From the NCBI GenBank assembly GCA_038025085.1, contig CM076147.1, forward strand, positions 40,856,766-40,920,765: DNA of 64,000 nt, written 5' to 3'. The notes under the pieces were generated by a model. It saw nothing but the letters and a program-made list of their open reading frames with translations, was not told the DNA's origin and ran no database searches. Numbering within the stretch: position 1 is the first letter of the stretch; every line of letters starts with the position of its first letter. Shown piece after piece: positions 1 to 12,124 of this stretch. The position numbers and the translations under genes were made by a program. This DNA comes from Tetragonia tetragonoides. Lineage: Eukaryota > Streptophyta > Magnoliopsida > Caryophyllales > Aizoaceae.

Positions 1-177
1 ATAGCTGTCCTTCTACTGCTTCCAGGCTGGCTTCTGGCTGTGACATTGTGTGTGTTTTTAACTTTGTTTCCTCTTTCCTGTAGTGGCTAGTGGCTAGTAA
101 TTTTCAAGTTTTCACCAAACTTCTTGGTTGGTTTTTAAGGTTAATCCATGTAAGACGTGCATGCTCTAGGTTCTGCT

Positions 178-1323
178 ATGGCAAGAGAGTTGAGTACAAT
201 TCTGTTAGCGACAAATGTTGCTGGGACAGTACCCACGCTGTCCATATGGAAAGGTATCAAACTTGCGAATAAGATGCTGGAATTTATTGGCGAGTGTCCC
301 AAGTGGATAAACTACAACAGGAACCTTGAAGAACACCTACAGAACCTCAGGAGGAGAGCGGACTGCTTAGAGGGTGTAGAAGCTGATGTGAAAACACAAC
401 TCGAAAATACTGAGCTTCAGAGTGGCAAGAAGCGGAAGAGGGAAGTTGATAATTGGTTGAAGAGCGTGAAAAGGAAAGCTGTTGAGGTCAGGAAAGTGGA
501 GAACGATGTCAAGTCAGTTAGTTATGTTCCAAGATTTCTCTTTCGTGCATGGTTGGGAACCTGCATCAGCAAGGAAATTCAACAAGTAAGTGAACTTCAT
601 GACCAAGGAAAGTTTCCTGAGGGACTTTTACTTGATGCACCCAATGGCAGAGAACCATTTTTCACAGCCAGATTGGTAGGGCAGGCGGTGGACGGAAAGC
701 TTGACCAAATCTGGGCACACCTCATCAACGCTAGAACAACAAGGATTGGGGTCCAAGGACCTGAAGGGATTGGCAAAAGTGCTCTCATGAAACATGTCTA
801 TAACAGGCTACGTGAGTGCTATTGTGTTTATTATGTTGACATTCCTCAGAACTTCACTGTTCATAGCCTTCAGGCTGCCATAGCAGTTGAAATGAACCTA
901 TCCCTACGAGAAGGAAGTGAAGCAAGGAGGGCGTCTAGGATATGCAAAGCAATGAATCAAAAGAAACACTTTGTTCTTATTTTAGATGGTTTATCCCAAC
1001 ACTTCCATCCGGAGAAGGTGGGCATCCCTATGGAATGGGATGGACCGAAAATGATTTTGACATCTCAGTCTCCAAGTGTGTGTACAAAAATGTCTTGCCA
1101 AGAAACAGTCGTCTTGGAGCGCCTGTCTAGAGAGGACTCCGAAAGTTTGTTCATGGAGAAACTACAGCCTGCGACTCCCCTTTCTAAAGAAATTAAAGAT
1201 GTCGCTGAGGCAATTGTTGCCAGGTGTGATGGCATACCTTCAAGAATTATATCTATGGCTGTTGATCAACTGAGAGGAGTCTCAGATATAAGTGAGTGGC
1301 GGAACACATTGAATGAAATGTAA
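178..1323 (+). CDS. Truncated CC-NB-ARC (CN-type) NLR-like protein, copy 1
   Basis: Predicted cytosolic NLR-family protein, 381 aa, RPS2-like coiled-coil class, with no LRR. The N-terminal ~150 residues are a charged helical CC-type region. A P-loop GPEGIGKS lies near residue 194 and a kinase-2 block FVLILDGL near 265; an RNBS-B-like MILTSQS and a GLPL-like CDGIPSRI follow, and the protein stops about 25 residues later. NB-ARC is therefore cut before RNBS-D and MHD. The kinase-2 motif lacks the usual second Asp and Trp, and the TTR arginine of RNBS-B is gone. The first in-frame ATG is at 178. A pyrimidine-rich acceptor ending CTGTAG near 82 suggests an upstream 5'UTR exon, possibly beyond the window. 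A diverged tandem paralogue lies 0.7 kb downstream. It may be a functional CN protein or a relic; the intact frame favours selection or youth. Confidence 0.8.
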   Translation: MARELSTILLATNVAGTVPTLSIWKGIKLANKMLEFIGECPKWINYNRNLEEHLQNLRRRADCLEGVEADVKTQLENTELQSGKKRKREVDNWLKSVKRKAVEVRKVENDVKSVSYVPRFLFRAWLGTCISKEIQQVSELHDQGKFPEGLLLDAPNGREPFFTARLVGQAVDGKLDQIWAHLINARTTRIGVQGPEGIGKSALMKHVYNRLRECYCVYYVDIPQNFTVHSLQAAIAVEMNLSLREGSEARRASRICKAMNQKKHFVLILDGLSQHFHPEKVGIPMEWDGPKMILTSQSPSVCTKMSCQETVVLERLSREDSESLFMEKLQPATPLSKEIKDVAEAIVARCDGIPSRIISMAVDQLRGVSDISEWRNTLNEM

Positions 1324-2016
1324 ATTTACTGTGATGGTGGATGATGGATTTATTTTCATGCCTACATATTCTTCCACCTTTGTATTCATTGTATTCAGAG
1401 CTCAGTATGCTACCTTTCACATATAAGATTTGCATAATTGTATTTAATGATCGATGAAACATGGTTATTTGTTTGAACAGGACATGGTTATTTGTTTGAA
1501 CAGGACATGGTCAAGAAATGAAGCAAGATATGTACTTTTCAAGTTCTTTTAGTACTCTATTACAAGGTGCGCAAACTAATTTGCTGCTCTGTTACCTTCT
1601 TGAACACGTCCGATCCGAATGATCATTGGATTGGAATTGTTTACAAATACACCTACAGCATCAGAGTTAAAACAACACAAAAACTCATAAAAACATAAAG
1701 AGCTGTATCCATTGCAGCGTGTTGAAACATGTATGTAGTATCTTTTCTTTTTTTTTTCTTTTTTTTTAACATGTAGTTTCCCGGGAAATTACAAAGCAAG
1801 TAGCAGGGCAGTGACCAAAGACTTTCAGTTGACTTGTATCTTCTTTTTAAACGTGAAATGAAATAGAAGAAAAAACATTTTCATTAGACCATTACCAATA
1901 CCATCAGTGTCCAGTTTTCTCATACCAAAACCTGGGGGTTTTCTGCTACTGCTGGTCTTGTGTCTCTCTCCAGTGCATCAAATCCTTGAGACTTGAGAGC
2001 TTACAGATTGTTGCCA
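1324..2016. other. Spacer between the two NB-ARC copies
   Basis: 3' flank of copy 1 and promoter/5' flank of copy 2. A 25-bp stretch (catggttatttgtttgaaca type) is directly duplicated at about 1459-1509. A T-rich run lies near 1747-1768. No other gene is seen. Confidence 0.6.
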
Positions 2017-3596
2017 ATGATTGAATATCGTAAGTGACCTCTACCATTTTCTTGGTTGACATCTTATTACTGTGCATATCTTATCTTTTGGGGTTTAGTT
2101 TCAGAAATTTCTGTCTTTTGATTTAATTTCCCAGTTTAACCAAAATTGCAACTTTACTGAGAGAGCTAAATCTCAATTTTATAATCTAAATTTGGAAATA
2201 TGACCAATTGTGTTTTGTGTACTGCTGTGACAGTTAGGAAAGCAAAGCAATTTATGATAACAGTGCTAGTAACCTAGATTAGTTACCTCTTCATAGCTAA
2301 TGTAAATGTTGCGAAATCCTTAATCTGAACATAGGAGATAAGGGCATTACATATGAATATAATTGATGCAAGATTAAGATGTTTAATTTGACAATGTGCT
2401 TTTTGACTGCAGTTAATGCACTAGCAACAGTGCTCCTGCTGTTCACCACAGTAGCCAGTTTGCTGGTAAGGAAACGCCTAGACTTGCAAGAGATATGGGA
2501 AGGAGTTGAACCTTTGAAGAATCTGTTGGAGTTTACTGGTAATCTACCCAATTGGTTAAAATACTACAATGATCTTAGTGCTAATGTGCAAGATCTACAG
2601 GACAGAAGGGACAGGTTGATGAACCGAAAGGATGATCTGACAGTGCGCGTTGAAGACGCTGAGTTTCAGATGGGTATTAGGCCAAGGAAGAATGAAGTTG
2701 ACCATTGGCTAACTAGTGTTAAAGCCATAGACAATGAAGTCCAGGCAATACTAGGACAAGTCGAGAGAGAAAATAATTGTTTCTCTCAGTTTCTGTATCG
2801 AGCGTGGTTGGGAAATCATGTCGAGAGAAAGATCAAAGAGGTTGATGATTTATATAGTTCAGGAGAATTTGAAGAGGTTTTATCTCCTGCTAGAGAAACG
2901 GCAGAACTGGTGGTAAAACAGTTGGTGGGTGGGGCTGCACATGAGAATATCAGGAAGATTTTGGGATGGTTATTAGCGGATACTAATGTCACCAAAATTG
3001 GGGTTCATGGAATCGAAGGAATAGGGAAAACTGAAATCATGAAGCACATCCATAATCAGCTCTTGAAAAATGGCAACTTGCGCGTTTACATGATTCCAGT
3101 GCCTGAAGACTCCACTGAGTATGATTTACAAAGTTGCATAGCGAAAGAGCTAGGTATAGATCTACAGGAAGAAGACAGAATGAAAAGGGCCGCGTTATTG
3201 AATAGAGCGTTAAGGAGAAGGAACTTTGTGCTGATTTTAGATGGTTTGAGGAAATATTTTCCCATGGAAAGTGTAGGCATTCCTCTCAAAGCAACTCAAG
3301 GGAAAATGATCATCACTGCCTGCTCTCCTGATGTGTGTCGAAAAATGGGTTGTCAGAAGACTGTTGAACTTCTTCCCCTCCCCATTGATGACGCGGTAGA
3401 ACTCTTTAAGCTTGAACTTACCTCATTGGTCGGGCCTCCAGTAGAAGATCTAGTCAAGCCGATTGTCGAGCAGTGTCGGGGTGTGCCTCTCAGAATTATC
3501 AAAAAGGCAACAGATCTCAGAGGAGAAGATGACATTACTGTGTGGGAGAGAGAAATCTCAATGAGATGCGTAGTGCGGCAAGTGCCTGGTAGCTGA
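2017..3596 (+). CDS. Truncated CC-NB-ARC (CN-type) NLR-like protein, copy 2 (two exons)
   Basis: Exons 2017-2029 and 2413-3596, giving 398 aa. The tiny first coding exon (ATG plus 10 nt) ends at a strong donor GTAAGT; the intron closes at TTTGACTGCAG. The spliced N-terminus MIEYLNALATVLLL aligns with copy 1 (MARELSTILLATN), whereas reading straight through the intron starts at an unrelated Met, so the spliced model is preferred. The protein has a CC region, P-loop GIEGIGKT near residue 204, kinase-2 FVLILDGL, RNBS-B-like MIITACS and GLPL-like CRGVPLRI, and ends about 30 residues later. As in copy 1 there is no RNBS-D, MHD or LRR, the second kinase-2 Asp is Gly, and the RNBS-B Arg is missing. 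The paired architecture suggests duplication of an already shortened gene. Confidence 0.8.
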
Positions 3597-4891
3597 AAAT
3601 TGTAGCTTCTGTCTCCTCATTTTATTATTCAACTAAAGTTCAATGTGCTCCATTAATCATGCATTACCATAGGCATCAACACCTGCTGCTAGTGTTCTGA
3701 TAATTATCCAAGTCTGTCATGGTTACCTTCAACTGTACTCAATTTTCTACAGATGTAAAGAAAGTTGCATCATTGAATGCTTGTTTCGGTGTACTTGCTG
3801 CGGGGAATAAACAGGGCGGTTGTCTTCCTTAGCAACCCACATCAAAATCGTTGTATCTTGTATGATCACTGTCTAAGTATTCAGACAAGTACAACCAAAG
3901 AAGGAACTATCATCATATCCTGAAGTATATCAGTAACAAAAATTCAGAACACCTTCATATCTGTCATGAAGATTATACTGATTCTTTGCTTAAATTTTGA
4001 TCCATAGTAGTCACAGGTATTCATTCATTTTTGGCATAAACCAAGCAAAAAGGAGGAGGATTCCGCTAATGATCAGCTTCTATGTTAGGCTTAGCCTTCT
4101 CAAGTTATTTAAATGTGGTTTGATGCTAGGGTAAATAATACCAAGCAGTAGTACAAAACTAGATGCTCGTAAAGTGAGTGCAAAATTGGGACGCAAAGAG
4201 CCACATTTGCTAGGGAAAACTATGGTTAGTTAGAAACTTGTTGGCTCTTCATATCTTCATGGCCATCTTTGACAAGATCTCTTAGAGAGAAAGTTGCACA
4301 AGACAATTCAGCAGTAACATGTCATCGAGTTTGCCTTCTGCTCTCCACAGTTCCCTATAGGAAGAAACCAGGAATCAATAAGTTCACAAGACTAAAGCTC
4401 TGAAAAAGAGTTGAAAATCCAAAGAATAGGTAAACAAGGAATTCTCAAACAGAAGCAAGGGTTATAGAAGGAAAGAGATATTCAAGTCTGCGACATTGGT
4501 GCTCAGGCCTCAGCCTTGGGCAGTTTTCAAGGACTCGTTGGCATCAGTTAAACGAAAGTTAAGGCATGAGCATGACGTTACAGAATTTCATAATCATTTC
4601 AATGACAAGTTAATTCAAGCTGTGTAAATTTTTGGTCAAAATAAAATATAATAAAAAATAAACACACAGTTTCTCACTACAGATGAAGAGGGTCATGTGC
4701 TACTGATGTTTAATCATTTTTAAGTAATATTTATTTTTATTTTTATAGAAGCATTCTTAAACAATCTTTGAAATGACCGGTCAAAATATTTGTTGAGGCT
4801 ACATAACACAAAATAAAGTCGAGGTTAATTATGATAATTACCTTTCATAAGGAATCTGCATACAAGTCACAATACAGGCCAGCAAAATGCT
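3597..4891. other. Intergenic, no gene seen
   Basis: AT-rich spacer between the NB-ARC pair and the converging AHL gene. It presumably holds both 3' UTRs. No domain, RNA gene or transposon end was recognised. Confidence 0.5.
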
Positions 4892-7802
4892 TCACAGGAG
4901 AGAGGATTCCCAACTGGCATAAACAGCACCAATGATTTTCTCATGTAATACTGCTCCAGAACAAGCAACAATTCCACGGTCAAGACCTTCCAAATATATA
5001 CCTCTTGAAAAGTCTAAGGGGCGTCCTCCTGCATCAGTTACCACACCACCAGCCTCTTCTATAATGAGTACACCTGCGGCATGATCCCATATCTTTTCTT
5101 TGTAGCCAGCTCTAGCAAACCTCATATAAATCTCAGCATCTCCTCTAGCTATGGCTGCATACTTCACCATGCTATAAACACGCAAAGGCTGCTTTCTGGC
5201 AGACATAGTTGAAAGGGGTTCATAAGTACTAAGCTTATTAAGCCTACAGCCCAATATATGAATAGTGACAACAATGAATTTGCTCCGAGGCTTGTACATA
5301 ATGTAACCAAGTTAAGCTCTAGCCCTCTAGGAGTCTAACTAAAAGGATAACAAGACAGCTAGGGTATCTTTCACCAGATAAAATCCTTTGTAGTTGTCAA
5401 GTTGTAGAAACGAAGTTCACGCAACTTCTGTTCATTTAAACTTACACACCCATGTCTGAGCAAAGGATGCTTGGGCACAACCTGACATTGCAGACTTTAA
5501 CTAGAGCAGAAACATTAAAGATCTCTGAAGTAAGACCATATTTGACCCTTCACATACTTCCTGGAAGAGGACACTTCTAATCTATCCTTGTCCAACATAG
5601 TAACCAAAACCTCATGGGATGTGTAAATTACAACAATGAACATGTTTGACTAAGGAATCATACCAAAGTAATTTCTTCATGCAAAAATATATAAAAAGTG
5701 TTTTTTTTTTTCTTGTTTCAACAAAAGCATCCATCATACTAGAAACCAAATCCCATCTCAATAACCCATAAGGTCATAACGAAGCAACATAATGTAGAGT
5801 AAACAGTTAAGTAACTCAGGCAAAACATGACTTAGATATAAGAAGTCTTCTTTTATTTTTATTTCTATTGAGATTACTTAGCCCCATGGAATGTGAACAC
5901 ATTAGACAAGAATAATTCTCATGGCAGACAAGCAAGCAGCAGACACACCTAAGACCAGCAGTCTGAGCAACCCCTTCTGTGAAAGAATGGCTGGTATTTG
6001 CTTTCTCCACCGGCTCACAGAATGTTGCAAAAGCAGGGTCCTCAATGGAGGAAACTCGAATTGGTCTTGCAGATTTGATCCAGTCAAGCATCATTTCTCC
6101 TTGAACTAATGGCTGCATCCATGCCTTACCAGTGCCTTGCTTTGCACACATCACACAACCTTTCTCCCATAAATCAGAAGGGGATGGGAATGTCTCTGAC
6201 GTAAATTGATGATGATGGCTTATCAACCCTTTGTTTACAGGGTAGTTGGGGCACCCAAGAACTCCAATAACCACTCTTCCCTCCTCAATCAATGCTAGGG
6301 CAACTGCATACTGATTGCCCCGTACAAAGCCAAGGGTGCCATCAACAGGGTCCAGTACCCAATGCTTTCCTGTTGGTCCACCAGAGGAGTTGCATCGACT
6401 GATGGCTTCAATAACTTGTTTGGGACCAAGAGGATCATGTGGAATTTCGAGGCCATATCTTGGTGCTTCTGAGAAGCATTCATTCACTGTTTTCACCACG
6501 TTCTCCAGTAAATCAGACTTTGACAGACTATGTGCATCTTCTTCAGCAACGATGGACACATTTTCGCTTCCAAAAGATTCTGACAGTATCCAGCTAACAA
6601 CAGCTTGAACACTATAATCTGTTCATGCAGTAATGCCGATCTGTCATCAATCCAGATGCACAAAGCATAACACAAACATGAAGTCAATTTTGAATGAATT
6701 TATAAGCATAAAAGCAAACAGTGAACTACCAACATCCTCACAATAAAACTTGAAAATTGTTCAAGGATTTTGATTCAGGACTGTTTGGAGACCGTTACAG
6801 GACACTAATAGCAGTATGCAAGGTTTTCATTTAAACTGCGGTTCAGCCCTTTCTCATTAACAGTAGCCTTTACCAATAAAGTTGCATTCTTGTTTGGCTT
6901 CACTTATTGATGAACCAAATCTCACACCAACTCTTAGTGTTTATTTTTTCATAGATGGTGCTACTTATCATGTAAGATTATTGAATGGTTAACAGGTTTA
7001 TCAATAGAGCATGAACATATTTCACATGACTAAGAGGATGAACAATTCTCACTCTATGTTGCTTTTTCTCACGAAAATCTCACTATATGTTGCTTCTTTA
7101 CCAGAAACCTCGCCAAAAGTAAAATCTTCAACCCTTCATAACATTAATTTATATTTTGAAATGGGTAAATGGCAAGGGGTTCTAGCCTCTTTTTGGGGGA
7201 AAGGGGACTCAAACCCATATCATCCCTGGGGTGGGGTAAATGGAGTGAGTCACCCTTTCCCTTATACTCAACCCTTTTTACCTCAACCATAACAGGCAAG
7301 GCAGGATTACCGGTATTTTGTTCCGAGTAGATGAAAAAACGCAACATTCTTTACCCCATTCTAAATCTACATTCACAATTTTAACTTTGAAGTACAAGAT
7401 TATTAATCAAGAAAACTAAAGGAACTGAAGTTACTGAATACAACCAAGCCCATGGAGGCCATGGTCGCTCAAATTCAGAGAAAAACATCTTATATGAAAT
7501 TCCAACATCTGCCCACATTGTTTAAGCAATCTTGGAAAGCATTTAACTATTCAGAACAAACCCATCAAAGAAAACAACAAAATTGCCGAAAATGAAGAAA
7601 ACCCAAATGAGATAAAGGAAAATGAAAGGGGGAAATGAAATGAATTACCTGCAACAGTGACAAGGGAATCATCGTCCTTAAGCTTAACCTGATCATCATT
7701 AGCGGAAAGCAAACTCTTTTGGACTCTCTGACAAAGAGCGCAAACCAAATGAACAATTCTTACAGCCACATCCAATTCCTTGGAAAACTCACCATCCTCC
7801 AT
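4892..7802 (-). CDS. AHL: HAL2-like 3'(2'),5'-bisphosphate nucleotidase (PAP phosphatase)
   Basis: Exons 7802-7649, 6618-5949 and 5195-4892, giving 375 aa, close to Arabidopsis AHL. Splice phases join exactly: GCAG/GTAATT to ..ACAG/AT (Asp52), then CTTAG/GTGTGT to GCCAG/AAAGCAG (Arg275). The family is Mg-dependent, Li-sensitive inositol-monophosphatase-like and removes the 3' phosphate of PAP, the by-product of sulfotransfer, giving AMP. Metal ligands are visible: VAEED at residues 75-79, DPVDGT at 141-146, and WDH with Asp312. There is no obvious transit peptide, so it is probably not plastidial, unlike SAL1. The start is the first ATG ([10 protein letters not shown]) and matches the family N-terminus; the codons upstream contain no earlier ATG in frame. 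It converges with NB-ARC copy 2. The introns (1030 and 753 bp) show no clear insertion. Confidence 0.93.
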
Positions 7803-8538
7803 TTTTTTTGGTCCAGGTTCATTCAAAGCCCTCAGCTTGGATTTTTAGAGAGAGAAAAGTGTGGGAGGGAGAGAAATGGTGAGAAATTGGGAAGCTGAGT
7901 GCCTTACATGGTGGGTGAGTGGAGGTGTTGGAGCATTTGGGATGGTGGAGGTTCCTGAGCCCATTGATCTTCCCCTAATAGAAAGAATTTGACAAGGGAG
8001 TATTCGCAAAGTTTGTGTTTGATTGGAATTATTAATTAAAAAAAAATTGAGAGACCCGTGTGACCGTGAGAAGTGAGAACCCAGATACCAAGGGCCCTAG
8101 AAAGAACAAAATCATGTCACTCACTCGCTTCACTTGCACATAAAAAATTCGATTTAGGCTTGTTTGATTCACCTTGATTTTACTTAAATTCAGTTTAGTT
8201 CAGTTCATGTATAGCTTTAGCACTCATATAACATTTTATTTCGAAATAATTTCATGGTGATAATTATGTCATCGGAAAGATCCCAAAGCATACTTTCATA
8301 TGAGTCCAATATTGACTATGTTTGGACAAATTTTAAATGGTTAACGGTCAAATTTAAAAAATCAATTCAGTTCAGTTTTATCCATGTGAATCAAACGGAG
8401 CCTTAAGGAATCATATATACAAGTTCATAGAGGATTCAATATTTATAGTCAAACTAATAATATTTATTTTTTTGGAATCAATTTAAGTATTTTTAATTGA
8501 CCTACTTTTTTTTTTGTGCGAATAATTAATTGACCTAC
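7803..8538. other. AHL promoter and 5' flank
   Basis: Holds the AHL 5' UTR with a GAGAGAG stretch near 7850-7875, then AT-rich spacer. The 18-mer ttaattgacctacttttt occurs twice, at about 8495 and 8527, as a local direct duplication. No gene is seen. Confidence 0.5.
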
Positions 8539-8737
8539 TTTTTTCTTTTTTTTTTTTGGTTTCGTAAAGAGGAACTTTCTTTCTTTTTGGGCGTGATTAA
8601 AGGAAACTTTCTAATGCACGACTTTGGGTATTTCACAAATTAATTCGTGTAGATGCTCCTCAAAAGGTTTGAACCCATGATCCAGTGTACAAGTTGTAAC
8701 TTATTTACCAATGAGCCAACACCTCTTATACATATTT
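8539..8737 (-). mobile_element. tRNA-derived SINE
   Basis: Read on the minus strand it starts with an A-box-like TTGGCTCATTGG, followed about 45 nt later by a B box GGGTTCAAACC, and ends in an A-rich tail (the T run at 8539-8557 on the plus strand). This is the layout of a plant tRNA-derived SINE. Exact ends and target duplication are not certain. Confidence 0.5.
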
Positions 8738-9146
8738 GTGGTGTTAAAGAGCTCCTTGCCAAGCTAATTAAAATGGTTTGACAATCTTGACAGGTTATTT
8801 ATTGAGATTCTTCAATAAATCCTTTAACTTGTTCTTATTTGTCATTCATTCGGGTTGATAATGTGACACTAGTGTGAGTCATGGGTTATTGATATCATAC
8901 TTTTATTAAGAGTTATTAATTGGGCACATTATATATCAATTCGAAAATAGTTGTTCATTTTTAACAACTAGGTACTTATCGATTATGAAAATACTCATAT
9001 GAAGTCATCACTAATCACTCGAAATAAATAAATTTACATATTCCTTAACTAGAAGTATGATGAGTTGATGACAATGACACCACAAAAAACAATTGCCCTA
9101 ATTTGGGGGAAATCATTAAATGCAAGTCATCATCATCTCAAAACTC

Positions 9147-10412
9147 TCTCTATATATATATAATGGATGTGCACAATTATTTGATGGACAAATGGACATC
9201 CACATAAGCAAGGCATATCCACATAGCTTGCCATGTCATCTTTATTTAACATGCATAAACCTACATTAATACATATTTTCTTTTATAAAATAGTGTTCTC
9301 TCTCCAAAATTCAAATACATGTATCTTACAAATACATTTCATTAAATTTTTTTTATAATAATACATCCATATAATAATCACAAAAAATATCATCATTGCT
9401 ACTATGACACATGGGCGCCATCTAAATAGTTGACACATTATAGTATTAAATCTCTTTTTTATTTATCTTTTAATAAATTCAATGAATCTTTACTACACAT
9501 TCAACATACAATGTATTAGTATTAACTGATGGGCCAAAGTCAACGAAATATTAAGCACAATGAATCATAATAATCCTTAGGGTTTTTAAAGTGTTGATTT
9601 TGTTTTTCGATGTCGATTTTAAACCACGATTTTCATTTATACTATATAAGTAGAATGAAAGTACTTTTGAAGACAAATCCAACAAATATTGTTTCATACT
9701 TTGAATTAAAGTATTTTTGGCATGAAATATGCTCTAATAATTACGAAATTGTCTTCATATCTTTAATATTCGTTTCAGAATTCATGGCTTGGGTAAGTAT
9801 ATAAATTGCTTTCTATATATAGGAAAGAAAAAACACCAAGTTCAATCTATTCACATTTTTTTAGTGTAGTGTATGCTATCAAGTTTACTACCCCGTATAA
9901 ATAATATAACAATTTTTTAAAAATAAACTGTGTAATGCACGGGGAATATGCACCCCTTGCTAGATTGACACATAAATTTTGACACAAGCAAATATTGTCA
10001 TATCATCAAATAGTATAGATGCATGTATCTTCTATTAAGACTATATGTAATTATTAGCGTAACGTCATAGTATAGGTGCACGTATCTTCAATTAGTACTA
10101 TTAGAATATGTGCATGTATCTTCTATTAGGCACCATATGCATGTTAGAGAATGTGTTTAATAAATTACTGCAATGAAATTTTTTTATTTGAAACCAAATA
10201 TATTTATAAAAAGTCGTGCATCACACGGGCCATGCAACTAGAATCAAACAAGAAAGCAAGATAGTTGATTTGAGTATAGAAAGGGAGACGTTCACAGATT
10301 ATTTCGTAGCAACATGTGACATTGGCAAAAAAATTATTTCAAATTTGTACCAATGAAAATATTTTATTTGTTATAAACACACAGACTGTGCATCGCAGGG
10401 GAATGTAACTAG
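9147..10412 (+). mobile_element. Helitron-like terminal fragments (degenerate cluster)
   Basis: An AT-rich stretch with three related GTGCAT-type hairpins followed by CTAG: near 9932-9963, 10215-10252 and 10388-10412. These resemble plant Helitron 3' termini (hairpin about 10 nt before CTRR). Only the last is followed by the expected T. The left edge (CTCTCTATATATAT at 9147) resembles a Helitron 5' end, but the flanking base does not fit A/T insertion. The whole is probably nested or decayed copies; the boundaries are approximate. Confidence 0.35.
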
Positions 10413-11640
10413 TTACCTCTATGTACCAATTTATGAATTGTAGTAGGAAAATGTTTGGTTGACCCAGTGGGTAGGTATTAGGTAACCCATACTCCCTTTG
10501 TATCTATCTTTCTTTTACCTTGAATGCCATTTTTTGGAAATAGAGGAGAGAGATAGAAACAAACGGGAGATGGGTTGTCAACCCAGTGGATGGATGTATC
10601 ATTTTCCATTGTAGTATCAGCTTTTTACCAACTTAAAGTACAGAAAATGAGTGTCTCTCTAAAAAAGAAAAAAGTAAAAAGAAAAATAATGGTCATACAT
10701 CAAATGTATCATACACTTAATTTTATTTTTTTTATATTTATCTCTCTCCTCTCCCTTTTTTCAATATTCCCAACCATTTCCCCTATTTTTCAAGTTTGTA
10801 ACTATTGTTGCTTGCTAACCAATTCCTATATAAGCAATTAAGCATAGTCCCATATGACTATATATGTGAGTAGCCTTATTCCTGCTTATATATACCTCTA
10901 TTTCCAATCGCTTCAATGGAAGAACAGTGGGTCTTTGAGAGCACTAAATTAAAACAGTGAGACCATGACCAACCTCAGCCTAGATTGAAATGAGATACAG
11001 TAGTATTTAATTTATTTATTGTAGTAGTGAATAAATAAAAGAGAACTGTCATTGATTGCAAAACTGTGGAGTAGTATAATTGCACGGCTAAATGCTTCAT
11101 TTAAACCGTCCGTACATAAACCACAAATGCAAAACAGAACCTGCCAGGCTGCCAGGCCAAGTACCCAACCGTCTTCAATGAAAGTATTGGGTTAGGCTTT
11201 CCCGCCACCTATTGCCCATAAATGATTTTTTTTTTTTTTTTGAAATAGTAAGAAAGCTAAGTCGGACATTAAGCCCGGAGTCCAAAAAGACTTGATAAAG
11301 AACTATTAAAACAAATAATCAATCAAAAAACAAGTTGATCGGAAAATACCTATATCAGTGGAAAATATCACATCTTCTAATAGTCAATAGAAAACTAAAA
11401 ACCAAGTTTCAAATTTCATATATATATATATTAGTGTGTAATTATTTATCTACTTAGAGAAAAAAATTATCTAATGATTTGTTATGGAAAGGACAATTAC
11501 CAAATGAACAAATAATATTTTATTCTTTTGTATGCTTTTTTTTATTAAAACTTTACTGGATAAACTAGTATATATTTCCAATTGCGGTAACTGGGGACAA
11601 CTGGAGGCAATTGGCATGGGGACAAATTGGGGCAACTAGA
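10413..11640. other. Gene-free AT-rich spacer
   Basis: Contains a direct repeat of a short motif (acccagtgg-atgg type) near 10455 and 10579, T runs and a TA-rich stretch near 11420. No protein homology, RNA gene or clear transposon end was recognised. Confidence 0.4.
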
Positions 11641-11652
11641 GACAAACCAATC

Positions 11653-11760
11653 GTGGGTTGGTCTAGTGGTGCCAGGGGCAAGACTTTGGTAGGGAGGACC
11701 AAGGTTCGATGTCCTAAGTATAAGACTATGAATTGAGGGAAGGAGGGAAATGGATCAAAA
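11653..11760 (+). mobile_element. SINE-like tRNA-derived head
   Basis: A-box-like TTGGTCTAGTGGTG at 11658 followed by the B box AAGGTTCGATGTCC at about 11702, as in plant SINE promoters. The cloverleaf does not close, so it is not a tRNA gene. The 3' end and tail are unclear. Confidence 0.4.
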
Positions 11761-12004
11761 CAAATACACATTGTGGTCATTTATTAAGAGTTAAGCTGTT
11801 AGGAAGGTTACATAAAGTCTACATCTATATGGTTAAAGAAAGGGAGACACATTTCAATTCACATGTTATCAATTGCGTATTCTACTTTGATATAAATTCC
11901 AAAATTTTAATAAAGTTTTTTTGGTAAAAAGAATTACTCCTGTATTAGTTTTGCTAGTTAACTCTATAAATGATCGATACTTCCACTTATCACAGTAGAG
12001 ACTA

Positions 12005-12016
12005 GAGAGAGAGTAC

Positions 12017-12068
<52 letters not shown>

Positions 12069-12124
12069 GAGAGAGGAAATAACAGAAAAGGAAGAAGAAG
12101 AAGAAGAAGAAGAAGAAGAAGAAA
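12005..12124. repeat. Compound (GA)n-(GAA)n microsatellite
   Basis: A GA run from about 12020 to 12066 followed by GAA repeats at 12091-12123. The minus strand is polypyrimidine, and overlapping Ser/Leu/Phe-rich frames across it are artefacts. Confidence 0.9.

Noticed and set aside
11658..11720. Possible tRNA gene
   Set aside because: A and B boxes are present but acceptor and anticodon stems do not form; a SINE head fits better.
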